Assembly (NCBI GenBank): GCA_933207985.1
Contig: OW240917.1
Location: forward strand, 120,547,200 to 120,611,199
Direction of reading: 5' to 3'
Source of the DNA: Pelobates cultripes
Lineage: Eukaryota; Chordata; Amphibia; Anura; Pelobatidae
Length of the DNA stretch: 64,000 nucleotides
Shown here: one piece after another, positions 10,661-21,565 of the stretch
How positions within the stretch are numbered: position 1 is the first letter of the stretch
Layout of the letters: the number at the start of each line of letters is the position of its first letter
The notes under the pieces: model-generated
Seen by the model: the letters and a program-made list of their open reading frames with translations, nothing else
What the model was told of the DNA's origin: nothing
The model's database searches: none
Program-made: the position numbers and the translations under genes

Positions 10661-11656
10661 TACCGTATATACTCGTGTATAAGTCGATCTCATGTATAAG
10701 TCGAGTACAGTTTTGTGACCAACGCAGAGTGTGTGTTTGTATGAGTGTGTGTATAATGCAGATTGTTTGTATGAGTGTGTGTGTGTGTATAATGCAGAGT
10801 GTGTGTTTGTATGAGTGTGTGTGTATATAATGCAGAGTGTGTGTTTGTATGAGTGTGTGTGTATATAATGCAGAGTGTGTTTTTATGAGTGTGTATTTAA
10901 TGCAGTGTGCGTGTATACAATGCAGAGTGTGTGTTTGTATGAGTGTGTGTTTGTGTGTGAACTGGGTGGGGGAGGGCATTTTTATTATTTTTAATTTTAA
11001 TATTTTAATTTTTTAATTTTAGTATTTTATTTTTATTTTATTATTTACTTTTTTATTTTTAATATTTTAATTTTTTTTATTGTAATTTTTTTATTATTAT
11101 TTAATTTTTATTTTCATCCCCCCTCCCTGCTTGTTAGCTGGCTAGAGAGGGGGGCTCTCATTCCCTGGTGGTCCAGTGGATGGGCTGTGTAGGAGGGGGG
11201 CTGGCAGAGAGCTGTTACTTACCTTTCCTGCAGCTCCTGTCAGCTCCTGTCAGCTCCCTTCTCCTCCGGTCCGGTCAGCTCCACTGTAAGTCTCACGAGA
11301 GCCGCGGGGTCAGAGCGTTTCCACGCTCCGCGCGGCAGTCACACCGCGAGACTTACAGTGGAGGAGAAGGGAGCTGACCGGAGCACAGGAGAAGGGAGCT
11401 GACTGGAGTGCAGGAGAAGGGAGCTGACCGGAGCACAGGAGAAGGGAGCTGACAGGAGCTGCAGGAAAGGTAAGTAACAGCTCTCTGCCAGCCCCCAACA
11501 GGACTGCCGGGCTTGTAATGAGCCCTGGTCCTGGTCTGTATTATGGCAATGTAAGTTGCCATAATACAGACACTGACTCGAGTATAAGTCGAGTGGGGGT
11601 TTTTCAGCACAAATAATGTGCTGAAAAACTAGACTTATACTTGAGTATATATGGTA
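10661..11656. mobile_element. Nested TIR transposon, ends TACCGTATATACTCG
   Basis: Left end TACCGTATATACTCGTGTAT and right end (complement) TACCATATATACTCAAGTAT form inverted repeats of about 28 bp, bordered by TA. The TA border would suit a Tc1/mariner-type or related transposase, but no transposase is present and the family is uncertain. Interior: the ATGCAGAGTGTGTGTTTGTA minisatellite, a T-rich tract, a CCCCCCTCCCTGCTT module and a large palindrome around 11222-11360 (arms share AGTGGAGGAGAAGGGAGCTG-type sequence). Confidence 0.65.
11361..11462. repeat. 25-bp minisatellite, four units
   Basis: Four near-identical units of GGAGAAGGGAGCTGACCGG followed by AGCACA, inside the nested TIR element. 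The complement of one unit lies at about 11240-11275, so the array is partly palindromic with its left flank. Confidence 0.85.
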
Positions 11657-11839
11657 TATAAATAATGGTATGTAAAGAAAGCCCCTTTTGTCCTGAAAAA
11701 AATAATATATAATTTGTATGGGAACAGTAAATGAGAGAGCGGAAAATTACAGCTAAACACAAACACCACAAAAGTGTAAAAAGATGCCTGGTTGCAAATG
11801 TACAACATCGCAAAAACAGTCTGGTCCTTAAGGGGTTAA

Positions 11840-12790
11840 TCATATTTTAAAAAGGCATTTAAATAAATATATTATTTGAATTTGGATTCCTGACTTTTGT
11901 TCTTTTTACAAAAATCTTACATTACTGCATAATCTTTTTGCTGTTCATTAAGTCTTCAAGAGTTTTAGTAGGTTTGTTCAACATATCTTTTATCTTGTGA
12001 GTGATTTGTAAACTATTTAAGTACACTGAAGCAGTCACAAGTAATGCACGTGGCTTTTTTTCAATTCATAGTTTTCCTTTGCAATATTTACTTCCGTGGT
12101 TTTGCTTAATTTAAACGGTACATTTACATTATGATGTTGGGTTTATTATGAATATTTTGCTAATTGTGTGTATCAAGCTCATCAATATCTTCTAAGTCAT
12201 AATAAACTAGATTAGAGGATGCAAGAATTCCTACTGCTGTTTATATTTTTACAGAAAAATAAATCAGATAGCCCTGCAAGAAACATATGTAAGGAATTAT
12301 TCTTACAAAATTTACAACTCATTCATGTTGTAATTATTGAAGTTAGCTGGGATTATTATATACAAAACTCCCAAGAATCCCTAATTAGGAAGGACAGTCC
12401 CTATTTTGGGCGCAATTCCCTCTGTCTCTCTTTTTTTAACAGCAATAATATTCAGAGTAATATATCGTAAAACTACAATAAATGTGTTTACAAATCAGTC
12501 TGTGTTCTCATTGTGCATTACATTTTAGTCCAATAAATTGTTATTAGTAAGTCACATACAATTTTAAGGAGCAGCCCTGTCCCAGACCCTCTTTCACAGC
12601 CCTACTGAACTGGATTGAAAATGCAATCAGAGGGGAACAGCACCCAGTCAAACCATTCTAAAACTGTTGAAATGGAGGTACCAGGGCACAGCGGGCTCCA
12701 CAACCACTACAGAATAATGTAGTGTTGATCAGGGCCTAGGCAAGAAAAAAATTGCCGCCCCATTCGCTCCACAGTGGTCCTGTAGGTTTA
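11840..12790. other. Unassigned DNA
   Basis: No supported gene. An 83-codon frame at 12219-12470 has no recognisable motif. CAGGGCCTAGGCAAG near 12731 looks like a possible TIR end, but no matching end was found. Confidence 0.35.
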
Positions 12791-12792
12791 AC

Positions 12793-13400
12793 CCCATAAG
12801 ATTATTATTATTATTATTATTATTTTATTATTTATATAGTGCCAACAAATTTAGCAGCACTTTACATCGGGTGGACGAAAAAACATGTAGTTGTAACCAG
12901 ACAAGTTGGACACACAGGAACAGAGGGGTTGAGGGCCCTGCTCAATGAGCTTACATGCTAGAGGGAGTGGGGTAAAGTGACACAAAAGGTAAGGATAGTA
13001 TTAGACCAATGACAGTTGCAAGAGAAGAATCAGTCAGGAGCTATTAACAGTTTAATTGATACGATTTTATGAAGAAGTGGGTTTTTCATGATTTTGTGAG
13101 TGAGTGGAGACTGGGTGAGCATCTAACGGAGGAGGGAAGTGAGTTCCACAGGAACGGCGCCGCCCTCGAGAAGTCTTGAAGGCGAGCATCAGAGGTGGGA
13201 GTACGGACAGAAGATAGACGTAAGTCTTCAGCAGAGCGTAAGGGCCTAGACGGGACTTACTTGTGTATTAGTGAGGATAGATAGGTGGGAGCAGCATTAT
13301 GTAGAGATTTGAAATCAAAACCCAGAATTTTTAATTGTAGGGACTGACAGAAGGGTTAGGCGTGGGAGGTGCGGGTGGACAGGAAGATGAGCCTTGCCGC
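12793..13400 (-). mobile_element. L2-like LINE 3' end (minus strand), TTA microsatellite tail
   Basis: Read on the minus strand it contains a decayed ORF C terminus (a run matching the CTCACCCAG...AAAACCCACTTCTTCAT segment of the copy at 43737-44205), then the 3' UTR with ATGTAAGCTCATTGAGCAGG and GGCACTATATAAATAATAAA, ending in (ATA)n at 12800-12830. This matches the L2-like tail seen better preserved at 43.7 kb. No intact ORF. Confidence 0.75.
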
Positions 13401-13479
13401 CGCATTCAAAACATTGACTTATTTTGAAGGGTTAAACAAGACTCTAGTAACTGTCACAGTGACAGCCACTAGAGACACC

Positions 13480-13925
13480 TCCGCTATAATGCCATGTTTA
13501 CATATACTCACAGACTCACTCATTCACTCACACTCAATAGCCCACACAATCACACATAAATTCACTGACTCACGCATAGTGAGACACACACACACACACA
13601 CTGACTCAAGCAGACATACACCGACTTATGTAAACTGACATACACACATACACACACTGGCCCAAGCATTCACACACACACTGACTGATGCCGACTGACA
13701 CACACACACAGACCCAAGCAGACACGCACACACAGAGACTGAGGCAGACACACACTGACCCAAGCAGACACAGACACTGATCCAGACACACAAACACACA
13801 CTGATCCAGACACACACATATACTGATCCAGACACACAAACACAGACCAAAGCAGATACACACACTGACCCAGGCACACACACAGACCCAAGCAGACACA
13901 CACACACAGTGATCCAGACACACCA
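13480..13925. repeat. CA-rich minisatellite
   Basis: Degenerate tandem array of about 20-30 bp units such as CACACTGACCCAAGCAGACA and CTGATCCAGACACACA. The Cys/Val-rich minus-strand ORFs across it are repeat translations. Confidence 0.9.
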
Positions 13926-16108
13926 TGAAGTTCCCCTCTTGCCTTCATTTCATGTTTGCTCTCCGTGGGTCCCATTCCAGGACTGGCTGCTTTTACGCTG
14001 TCTTAGCTCCACCCGTGCGATCTTTCCGCCCACTTGACCCCAAGTACAGGGGAAGGGGCGGGAGCGATCGTACAGTGTGCCTGTGCACTCCTGGGATATA
14101 AGGTATGTAGGGGGAGCGACTCATAGTGCTCTTTGTGTGCTGAGGTTGATGGCAATGGGCGCTAGTTTGCTCCCTATTGCCCGGTGCCATTACCTCCGGA
14201 ACGCAATACAGAATGTGTCCCACATAGAGGGTGGCGGCCCAAACCACCAGTAAAGCTGCTACCGGCAACCCCTTTTGAAAATTTAGAAATTTACCTCTAA
14301 CTTGTGTTTGCCTGTTTTCATCTTATGCTCCATTTTCTTTGAAAAACTTACATTAAATATTTTATAAATTACTTCTCAATCCAGTTCAAGAACAGGAATG
14401 GCAAATATCACAAATTAATTTTTTCGCTTCTCTGTATGTTTTCTCTATGCTGACTGCTATGTGCAAAAGACAGATTTTAACAATGATTGATAGGAAGGGA
14501 AGATGGAGGGGCCAAGTTTTAAGATAGAGATGTGTGGATATCTACGTTTAATAGTATTTATCACATCTCAAAAATACATATTTGTTAAATATAATGTTAC
14601 TCCATGGTATATTAATGCTACAGCAGTACCACAAAGTACTTTGTAACTCTAAATATGGTGCATTAGGGTGCCACTACAACTAATTATGTAATTTGAGGTG
14701 TTCTCTCTCGTTACAGGGCATTTGATGCTAAAAATGAAATTTTGACAAAATTAAGCAGGGCTTTTCAGGACCCCACTCGAGAATAGACCGAGTTGCCCCA
14801 CCATAGCAGTCCCAGCAGCTGGAACTGTTTTTATGGCTAGTGTCCAGGTGTGTAGGGCTATTATTTCTGTTAAGACTACACAACTTGGAATCAAAATCTG
14901 GTCTTCTATACTGGACCTTTTAACTTGAGGCAGAGAGAATTCACATGGTTCTCAAGATTGTATTGTGTCACTTGATAAAAGACAAAAGTATATTAAACAC
15001 ATGACTGGCCTTCAGTGTATTCTAAATTGAATCATATACTGTCAGTAAAAGGGTTAACCACCAGAGTTAGGGGTTTTTGTCTGCTTTGCCCTATATGTCC
15101 AAGAGTCAGTCATACATTGCTCCGTTAGTTTATTTTGTAATAAAATCAAGATAAATTGTGGAGTTCTTGCAAATCTAAACTACTGACCTGATCAATTTAT
15201 TTTATACTTGACTTGCTGTTAATGTGTTTTTGATTTGTTATTTGTCTTCAAGGAACAAAAGACCTGAATGCAGCAATAATAGTTTAACCTAAGTGTACAA
15301 TTACGTAAAAATTATATGATATGTTCAAACAGCATAAAATGCACACTGTATTGAAATCAAATAGCAAATTTTATTTTAAATGATAAATAAATAAAATATA
15401 TATTAATTATAAAAATCTACATTAACTCAGTTTTCTTTGGTACAGACGGAAATGGAAAATGTTTCTATTTATGAAAAATACATAGCAAGAGTGATGAATT
15501 AAAGTTGCTATATATGGAAGTTTGGGTTAAAAAATAATGAGCAATGACACTCAAGAGCAATCACTAAAATAACACTTGTATTTGAAACATCTGTGCTTCC
15601 TGAACTTTTCAACCCCTCAATCGTAATTCTGTTCCATCTGGTGGCTACCAAATGCTTTTGTAATATAAGGTCAATGTGTTTCTTGAAGGCAAAAGTGATG
15701 TTGACTTGATAACCACTGAAATAGAACATTTCCATTAACTCAGATTATACTTTTTCACAATGGAATAATGTAATAAACTGACCTAATTGCACTTTACGAC
15801 ATGCCCACTATGAATATATAGGTTGCATTATAATTGAGTGGATGAAAAACAGTAAATACAATATTTGTAGACACTCTACTCTTACACCAGTGAGATGTCC
15901 ACAAGGTTTGAAATGTTATCATTATTATAGAAGCAAAACATAATATTAGAGTTTTGTTTCATTTTAAGAATTGTCTTGTGTTAAAATCTATTGTGACTCA
16001 GTATTCATAAGGAGTCAGATAGCATTTCTAGGGATGCATCGTCCAGAAAATACCACCAGAATATAAAAAAATATAGTACAACAATACCATGCATCTGTAC
16101 TATACAAT
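13926..16108. other. Unassigned DNA
   Basis: About 2.2 kb with no coding frame, transposon end or long repeat that I can support. 13930-14280 is GC-richer than its surroundings; the rest is AT-rich. Confidence 0.35.
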
Positions 16109-16325
16109 TACGTGATTTTGCTATTTCATGACGAAAAGTCATGATTTTATGAAAGACACGGAGGCAAGTATTGCTTAACCCTTTCTTTACTGTCCACCAA
16201 TGGCAGCAAAGAATACAAACAGTAAGAAAAAATGGTAACCATAGTGATAGGCCACTCCCATACCAAGTCCCAGTATAATAGTCAGCACCTCCCCACACAA
16301 TTCCTCTTTCTTTGGAGATGCAACA
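16109..16325. repeat. DIRS left inverted terminal repeat
   Basis: Inverse complement of 24970-25150 over about 180 bp (shared blocks AACCCTTTCTTTACTGTCCA, GGTAACCATAGTGATAG and CCCAGTATAATAGTCAGCAC). The outermost bases GTGATTTTGCTATTTCATGA match only the internal complementary region, as expected for a DIRS terminal extension. Confidence 0.88.
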
Positions 16326-16411
16326 CCAAACCAGCATACAGGAACCGATGAACAGTCCAGAACTCAGCAGTCCAAACCATACCGAAATTCAGCCAGATAC
16401 TTATCAGGAAC

Positions 16412-17123
16412 TGTAACGGATCACCTGGCACCCCGACTGGGTACCTCTGTTAAAGGATGCTCCTAGCGTTTCCTGAGGACTCCAAGCACTCTGGCCGACA
16501 CCACAATCACCGAACCGAAGAAGCGTATACCTTCTCTCAAGCATATGAATGCTATAAACAGCTGAATAGGCAAAAACCATACGGATGGGTTTAGACTCCT
16601 AGCAGTCAAACTGGAACAGCAGACAATAAATCCTCCCCCAATAATGAGACGACACTTCACTTTGGGGGTTAAGCAGGAACTCTGGACTGGCACATACAGC
16701 CTCTTTTATTCCCAATCCACAAACTTAGTACTGCCCACAGGGTTTTACATAACAGCCAATAACACACGTACATTACAGAAAGACACTCCCACACAAAATC
16801 CTCCCCTCTGGCTGTGATATGATTACTGAACACAATGGTTAATCTAATTATCACAGCCAGAGAAATACCCCCAGATAGCTCAGATCTGAGCGCACATTAT
16901 TACTGAATGGCGCTCAGAGCACACACATACAGTTCAATTGCCATGGAGCCAAAGTCTTTCCCATAGTCTTTCATTATACAAATGGGCTCCATGGCATAGC
17001 TATCTGGGTAACACTGCTCACATAGGGGAAAATCCATCCTTTCAACATGGGGCCATAGTCACAGGGCAGGAGGCCGGCAATCAGTCTTCTCCAATGTCCA
17101 GTGGCGAGGCTGGTTCAGCCACA
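16412..17123 (-). repeat. 3' LTR of the nested element (712 bp)
   Basis: Begins TGTAACGGATCACCTGGCAC and ends GGTTCAGCCACA, so the element-sense LTR runs TG to CA. Compared with the 1,095-bp LTR at 53426 it lacks the part corresponding to about 53717-54063, but keeps the AATAAAAG core promoter-like box and the downstream part. Confidence 0.88.
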
Positions 17124-17138
17124 TTTCTCCACTTTCCC

Positions 17139-18648
17139 AAAAACATAGAAACATAGAAACATAGAATGTGACGGCAGATAAGAACCATTCGGCCCATCTA
17201 GTCTGCCCAATTTTCTAAATACTTTCATTAGTCCCTAGTCTTATCTTATAGTTAGGATAGCCTTATGCCTATCCCACGCATGCTTAAACTCCTTTACTGT
17301 GTTAACCTCTACCACTTCAGCTGGAAGGCTATTCCATGCATCCACTACCCTCTCAGTAAAGTAATACTTCCTGATATTATTTTTAAACCTTTGTCCCTCT
17401 AATTTAAGACTATGTCCTCTTGTTGTGGTAGTTTTTCTTCTTTTAAATATAGTCTCCTCCTTTACTGTGTTGATTCCCTTTATGTATTTAAATGTTTCTA
17501 TCATATCCCCCCTGTCTCGTCTTTCCTCCAAGCTATACATGTTAAGATCCTTTAACCTTTCCTGGTAAGTTTTATCCTGCAATCCATGAACCAGTTTAGT
17601 AGCCCTTCTCTGAACCCTCTCTAAGGCATCAATATCCTTCTGAAGATACGGTCTCCAGTACTGTGTACAATACTCCAAGTGAGGTCTCACCAGTGTTCTG
17701 TACAATGGCATGAGCACTTCCCTCTTTCTACTGCTAATACCTCTCCCTATACAACCAAGCATTCTGCTAGCATTTCCTGCTGCTCTATTACATTGTCTGC
17801 CTACCTTTAAGTCATCAGAAATAATCACCCCTAAATCCCTTTCCTCATATGTTGAGGTTAGGACTCTATCAAATATTCTGTACTCTGCCCTTGGGTTTTT
17901 ACGTCCAAGATGCATTATCTTGCACTTATCCACATTAAATGTCAGTTGCCACAATTCTGACCATTTTTCTAGTTTACCTAAATCATTTGCCATTTGGCTT
18001 ATCCCTCCTGGAACATCAACCCTGTTACATATCTTAGTATCATCAGCAAAAGACATACCTTACCATCAAGACCTTCTGCAATATCACTAATAAAAATATT
18101 AAAGAGAATGGGTCCAAGTACAGATCCCTGAGGTACCCCACTGGTGACAAGTCCAAGCTTCGAATATATTCCATTAATTACAACCCTCTGTTGCCTGTCA
18201 CTCAGCCACTGCCTTACCCATTCAACAATATTTGAATCCAAACTTAAAGATTGCAGTTTATTGATAAGCCTTCTATGTGCAACAGTGTCAAAAGCCTTAC
18301 TGAAATCTAGGTAAGCAATGTCTACTGCACCACCCTGATCTATAATTTTAGTTACCCAATCAAAAAAATCAATAAGATTAGTTTGGCATGATCTCCCTGA
18401 AGTAAACCCATGTTGTCTCTGATCTTGAAATCCATGTGTTTTTAGATGTTCAACAATCCTATCCTTTAACATGGTTTCCATCACTTTCCCCACTACTGAA
18501 GTAAGGCTTACTGGCCTATATTTGCCCGACTCCTCCCTATTACCTTTCTTGTAAATGGGCACAACATTCGCTAACTTCCAATCTTCTGGGACTACTCCTG
18601 TTAACAATGATTGGTTAAATAAATCTGTTAATGGTTTTGCTAGTACAC
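17139..18648 (-). mobile_element. CR1-type LINE, 5'-truncated, inserted in the LTR element
   Basis: The minus-strand 3' end is the tandem tail ATTCTATG, TTTCTATG, TTTCTATG, the 8-bp repeat tail typical of CR1, preceded by GGGCAGACTAGATGGGCCGA. The element breaks the LTR-element sequence between AAAGTGGAGAAA-side DNA and CCTCCTGTCGGTCAGTGC. Compared with the uninterrupted copy at 56.4 kb about 19 bp of target are missing, so insertion came with a small deletion and no clear duplication. Only the RT C-terminal half and the 3' UTR are present. Confidence 0.88.
17241..18607 (-). pseudogene. CR1-like reverse transcriptase, C-terminal half, one frameshift
   Basis: Part of a LINE ORF2 that primes reverse transcription from nicked target DNA. 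The first frame (18607-17999) shows the RT fingers and palm: [44 protein letters not shown] and [17 protein letters not shown]. The catalytic box FADDTK lies in a second frame (18056-17241), so an indel near 18050-18056 separates it from the palm. The second frame continues through the thumb and a conserved C terminus (LYRTLVRPHLEYC, WNSLPAEVV). The endonuclease and N-terminal RT are absent. It is a dead 5'-truncated copy. Confidence 0.88.
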
Positions 18649-19119
18649 CTCCTGTCGGTCAGTGCTTTGGTTAGTCCAGCAACCCACCCAAAAAACATAG
18701 TCAGTAGTGCAGCCCACCCACAATGAACAGTTACTGTACCTGGGGTAGTGGGTAGCTTGTCCATGTCCAGGGGCTCCACCACAGGTCTGGGGAGTACTAG
18801 CCCTCCGGATCGGTGGGTTGCTGCGTGGGCCGAGACCAGCGGTACTCTGCCCTGGTGCCAGCGCTACCATGGGTGTAGCCTGGTTGGGGCTCAGCTGAGG
18901 AGAAGGGTTAGTAGGCTCCTCCCTCTGGACCTGGTGTTGCTGCTGGAGGGGAAGACAGGCTGTCTCCCCTTTGGATAAACAGCCCTGCTGCAGGGGGACA
19001 GGACCGACCGTCCCTACCCCCTGTGGTTTGGGCACAGAGACCACGGTCCCATCTGCACCGTTGTGGGGCTTACTGTCTCCCCTTGGTGGGCTAGGCTGCT
19101 GCTGGGGAGGGGGTAACAA
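18649..19119 (-). pseudogene. Gln/Pro-rich frame B of the LTR element, cut by CR1
   Basis: Continues the repeat protein in the +1 frame relative to frame A, overlapping it by about 29 bp. It is rich in Pro, Gln and Gly with no recognised domain (PPPQQQPSPPRGDSKPHNG near its start). Its 3' end runs into the CR1 insertion, so it is truncated compared with the copy at 55934-56485. There is no ATG at its start; it may be the natural continuation of frame A after an old indel or a frameshift site. Confidence 0.55.
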
Positions 19120-20065
19120 GCTCCTCTCCCATACACTCTCTCTGCTGTTGGAGAGGGAGACCGACTGTCTCCCCTTTCAATAATTTGTCCTGTTGCTGGG
19201 GAGAGGTGATAACCGGTTCCTTTCCCTGGAACACTCTCTGCTGTTGGAGAGGGAGACCGACTGTCTCCCCTTTCAATATATTGTCCCGCTGCTGGGAAGC
19301 GAGACCAACTGTCTCTGTTCCCTGCAGGACACACTGCCGCTGGGGAGGAAAGATGGCACCTTCGGCTCCCTGTGACTCACTGGACTGCTGGGGAGAGGGA
19401 CCAACTGTCTCCTCTCCTAAGGACACACTCTGCCGCTGGGGAGGAAGGACAATACCTTCGGCTCCCTGGAACTCACACTGCCGCTGGGGAGGAAGGACGA
19501 CACCTTCAGCTCCCTGGGACTCACACTGCCGCTGGGGATCTGGGCCGACCGCCCAGCATCCCTGTAGGGCCGGTAGAGAGACCACCGTCCCATCTCCACC
19601 TGCCATATGTGGGTCTTCCCAGGACCAGTCTGTGAGGTCCCTCAACATTTGCGAGTAAGGACCACCTGCTTCCGCACCTGGCAACTCCGGCTGCTGCTGG
19701 GGATCTGGGCCGGCTGCCCAGCATCCCGGTGGGCCCGGTGGAGAGACCTCGGTCCCATCTCCACCTGCCTGTTGTGGTTCCTCACAGGACCAGTCTATGA
19801 GGACCCCTACTTCGGGTTCCTGCGGCCGCCTCAGGGGGAGACGGCTAGCCTCCTCAGATGCAGCCTCTGCTCGGCTGCTGTAACACTCCTTCCGCTGAGC
19901 ATACTCTCTTTCTTTCGCCAGCCGGAATTCTCGGGCCAGCCTTGTGTTTCGCTCGGCTGTGACCTGGTTCCAGATCACCCGGCGTACCTCCATGGGTAAA
20001 TCATCCCCATACTGGGCCACTCGCTGCCTCACCTCGGCCATCCAATCATCACCAGAGCCTTCCAT
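19091..20065 (-). CDS. Gln/Pro-rich repeat protein, frame A (nested LTR element)
   Basis: Open frame with an ATG at 20065; the TTG-start extension to 20080 is not needed. The N terminus (MEGSGDDWMAEVRQRVAQYG, then a charged helix-like stretch rich in Arg, Glu and Ala) has no counterpart in the 54.6-kb copy. From about residue 145 on it matches that copy: DWSWEDP, ALQGCWAVGPDPQRQ and then about 17-residue repeats of the type PPQRQCVLQGTETVGL. It ends PSPAAA at the same place as the other copy. No gag zinc knuckle, protease, RT or integrase motif. Function unknown; by position (after the primer site) it occupies the gag slot. Confidence 0.65.
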   Translation of the reverse strand: MEGSGDDWMAEVRQRVAQYGDDLPMEVRRVIWNQVTAERNTRLAREFRLAKEREYAQRKECYSSRAEAASEEASRLPLRRPQEPEVGVLIDWSCEEPQQAGGDGTEVSPPGPPGCWAAGPDPQQQPELPGAEAGGPYSQMLRDLTDWSWEDPHMAGGDGTVVSLPALQGCWAVGPDPQRQCESQGAEGVVLPPQRQCEFQGAEGIVLPPQRQSVSLGEETVGPSPQQSSESQGAEGAIFPPQRQCVLQGTETVGLASQQRDNILKGETVGLPLQQQRVFQGKEPVITSPQQQDKLLKGETVGLPLQQQRECMGEELVTPSPAAA

Positions 20066-20190
20066 GCTTGTCTGCTCCAAGTCGCTGGATACCTCTGCTC
20101 CCAGGGGCGCTGCATGTGTGCTAGCGTTGCCCTCAATTTGTAACTCTACGAACGGTGTCTCTGAGCTGCTTTACCTCGCACTAGGACGCC

Positions 20191-20208
20191 ATCCCACTGC
20201 TGCCACCA
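20191..20208 (-). promoter_or_regulatory. Primer-binding site, tRNA-Leu type
   Basis: Minus strand TGGTGGCAGCAGTGGGAT, one base inside the LTR edge. It matches the 3' end of vertebrate tRNA-Leu (AAG/TAG type, ending ATCCCACCGCTGCCA plus CCA) with one transition. It would prime minus-strand DNA synthesis. Confidence 0.8.
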
Positions 20209-20209
20209 A

Positions 20210-20322
20210 TGTAACGGATCACCTGGCACCCCGACTGGGTACCTCCGTTAAAGGATGATCCTAGCGTTTCCTGAGGACTCCAAGCACTCTGGCCGACACC
20301 ACAATCACCGAACCGAAGAACC
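20210..20322 (-). repeat. Truncated 5' LTR remnant (113 bp)
   Basis: Same sequence as the start of the LTR at 16412 (TGTAACGGATCACCTGGCAC through CACCGAACCGAAGAA), then breaks into sequence that looks like the DIRS 3' UTR. About 600 bp of LTR are missing. Confidence 0.85.
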
Positions 20323-20732
20323 ATCTGTGAACTGGGACTAAACCATCAACAAATGACTAAGCGTCAACAACAGGGAGTCCGCCACAGCACCAACCATAGA
20401 TCTCCAGCCAACGTGGTGAAGTCTTGGGAAGAAGTGAGGATCTTTATACAGCACCAACAGCGCAGAATTAACCTGTGAAAACATAAAAAACAGGAGCTCA
20501 ACCGTTAAATCGGTACTAAAGCCAATTGCTCATGCCAAGCCATAATATATTGACATACTGAAACCGCATAGTGCCCCTAATGTCAGACAAGAGAACCGCC
20601 ACCAGGCCAACATAACATTAACAGTACGGATGCACATAAAAAGGCAATACCATGTTGAAATACTTACCAACCTGAGATATAACACAACAGAGGGGGAAAA
20701 CACAATGATAGAAAAATAAAAGGGTGGGACAA

Positions 20733-20822
20733 TACTCGCCTCCGTGTCTTTCATAAAATCATGACTTTTCGTCATGAAATAGCAAAATCATGTAATTTTA
20801 CGTCAAGACACGGAGGCTCATA
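20733..20822. repeat. DIRS internal complementary region
   Basis: Contains the complement of the left terminus (CCTCCGTGTCTTTCATAAAA, then GACTTTTCGTCATGAAATAG) joined directly to sequence matching the right terminus (GTCAAGACACGGAGGCTCAT). Both element ends fused head to head inside the element is the DIRS signature used as a splint for circle formation. Confidence 0.88.
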
Positions 20823-20840
20823 TTGCAAGTTTAAAGCTGA

Positions 20841-21500
20841 TCAATAACCGAAGAGAAAACGTGTTGAAGGCCGAAAGTAAAATTCTCTGAAGGTGGATTC
20901 ACGGGACCAATCCGCCAACCTCATCAGGTCTTCCAGGCGTGCTCCCAAAGACACCATAGACGTGGCTGATGCCCCTCGTGCGGAGTGAGTGCTAAATATG
21001 GATGTATCCACACCGGCCAGTGACATCACCCATTTCACCCAACGAGCCAAGGTAGTGCAGGACAACAGGGCGAAGGGTTGACGAATCGAGAGAAAGAGCT
21101 GAGGGGACACGGCCGAATGATGGGCACTCGTCTGACGTTCATACTCTCTCAAACTGGTTACAGGACATAGCGCCTGGGTAGTTGGAAGATTCAAATATGA
21201 GACCGAACGTGTAGCCATCTTAGTGCGTCTGGAGATGTAAAATGTCACTCCATCCGGAGTGAAGGCCTAGCATCGTAGTCCAGGGCCCGTACACCCGAGA
21301 ACCGTTTGCACGAAATGAGGCAGAACAGGGAAACCAATTTGGCTGACAGTTGTCGCAGGGTGAGGTCCGCATTAGGAGGCCAGGAAGTAAACAGTGATAA
21401 GACGCAGGAAACGTCCCATGTAACTGAATATCGAGGTCTGGGGGGACGCAACAGACGTGAACCCCGACGTAAGCAGCACACCAAGGGGTGTTGGCCCGCA
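20841..21500 (-). pseudogene. DIRS tyrosine recombinase, catalytic part, frameshifted
   Basis: Integrates the circular DIRS DNA. The N-proximal catalytic part is in one frame (21484-21245: LSLFTSWPPNADLTLRQLSA, CKRFSGVRALD, which supplies the first Arg), the rest in another (21248-20841). The latter has HSARGA (His-x-x-Arg) at residues 88-91 and Tyr in FREFYFRPS at residue 124, with ADWS between, the R-H-x-x-R-Y pattern. Stop follows at the usual distance. One indel near 21245 and a gap of unread frame at about 21500-21565 disable it. Confidence 0.82.
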
Positions 21501-21565
21501 ACACCCCTTGGTCGTCACAGTCGTCAAAAGCCTGGTGAGCTGAAGAGATGGCTGATCTATACAGG

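Larger units (their letters stand above)
8703..11839. mobile_element. 3.1-kb non-autonomous piggyBac-like element (TTAA-flanked)
   Basis: Ends read TTAACCCCTTATGGACC and GGTCCTTAAGGGGTTAA, that is, TTAA target sites flanking CCCC-starting inverted repeats, the piggyBac pattern. The small MITE at 53226-53307 has the same ends. The interior has GC-rich hairpins (8800-8985, including GATCGCCG/CGGCGATC and GTGATCGCT/AGCGATCAC), an AT-rich block, two large inverted-repeat pairs and a nested TIR element, but no transposase ORF. A fragment of its right end recurs at 26040-26182. The superfamily call rests on termini and TTAA only. Confidence 0.65.
16412..20322 (-). mobile_element. LTR retrotransposon without pol, nested in DIRS, split by CR1
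   Basis: Minus-strand element: 3' LTR 16412-17123, polypurine tract GGGAAAGTGGAGAAA on the minus strand next to it, CR1 insertion, two overlapping Gln/Pro-rich frames, tRNA-Leu-type primer site 20191-20208, and a 5' LTR of which only 113 bp remain (20210-20322). The same family is complete at 53426-57212. GAAC lies on both sides (left flank, and overlapping the break at about 20320), which may be a 4-bp target duplication or a deletion junction; I cannot tell which. No protease, RT or integrase sequence is present. Confidence 0.85.

Noticed and set aside
13606..13975. Overlapping Cys/Val/Ser-rich minus-strand ORFs
   Set aside because: Translation of the CA minisatellite in three frames at once, which is a low-complexity effect.
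16412..16600. Left LTR of the nested element read as a 5' LTR on the plus strand
   Set aside because: The PPT lies at its inner side and the PBS is at 20191-20208, so the element is on the minus strand and this is its 3' LTR.
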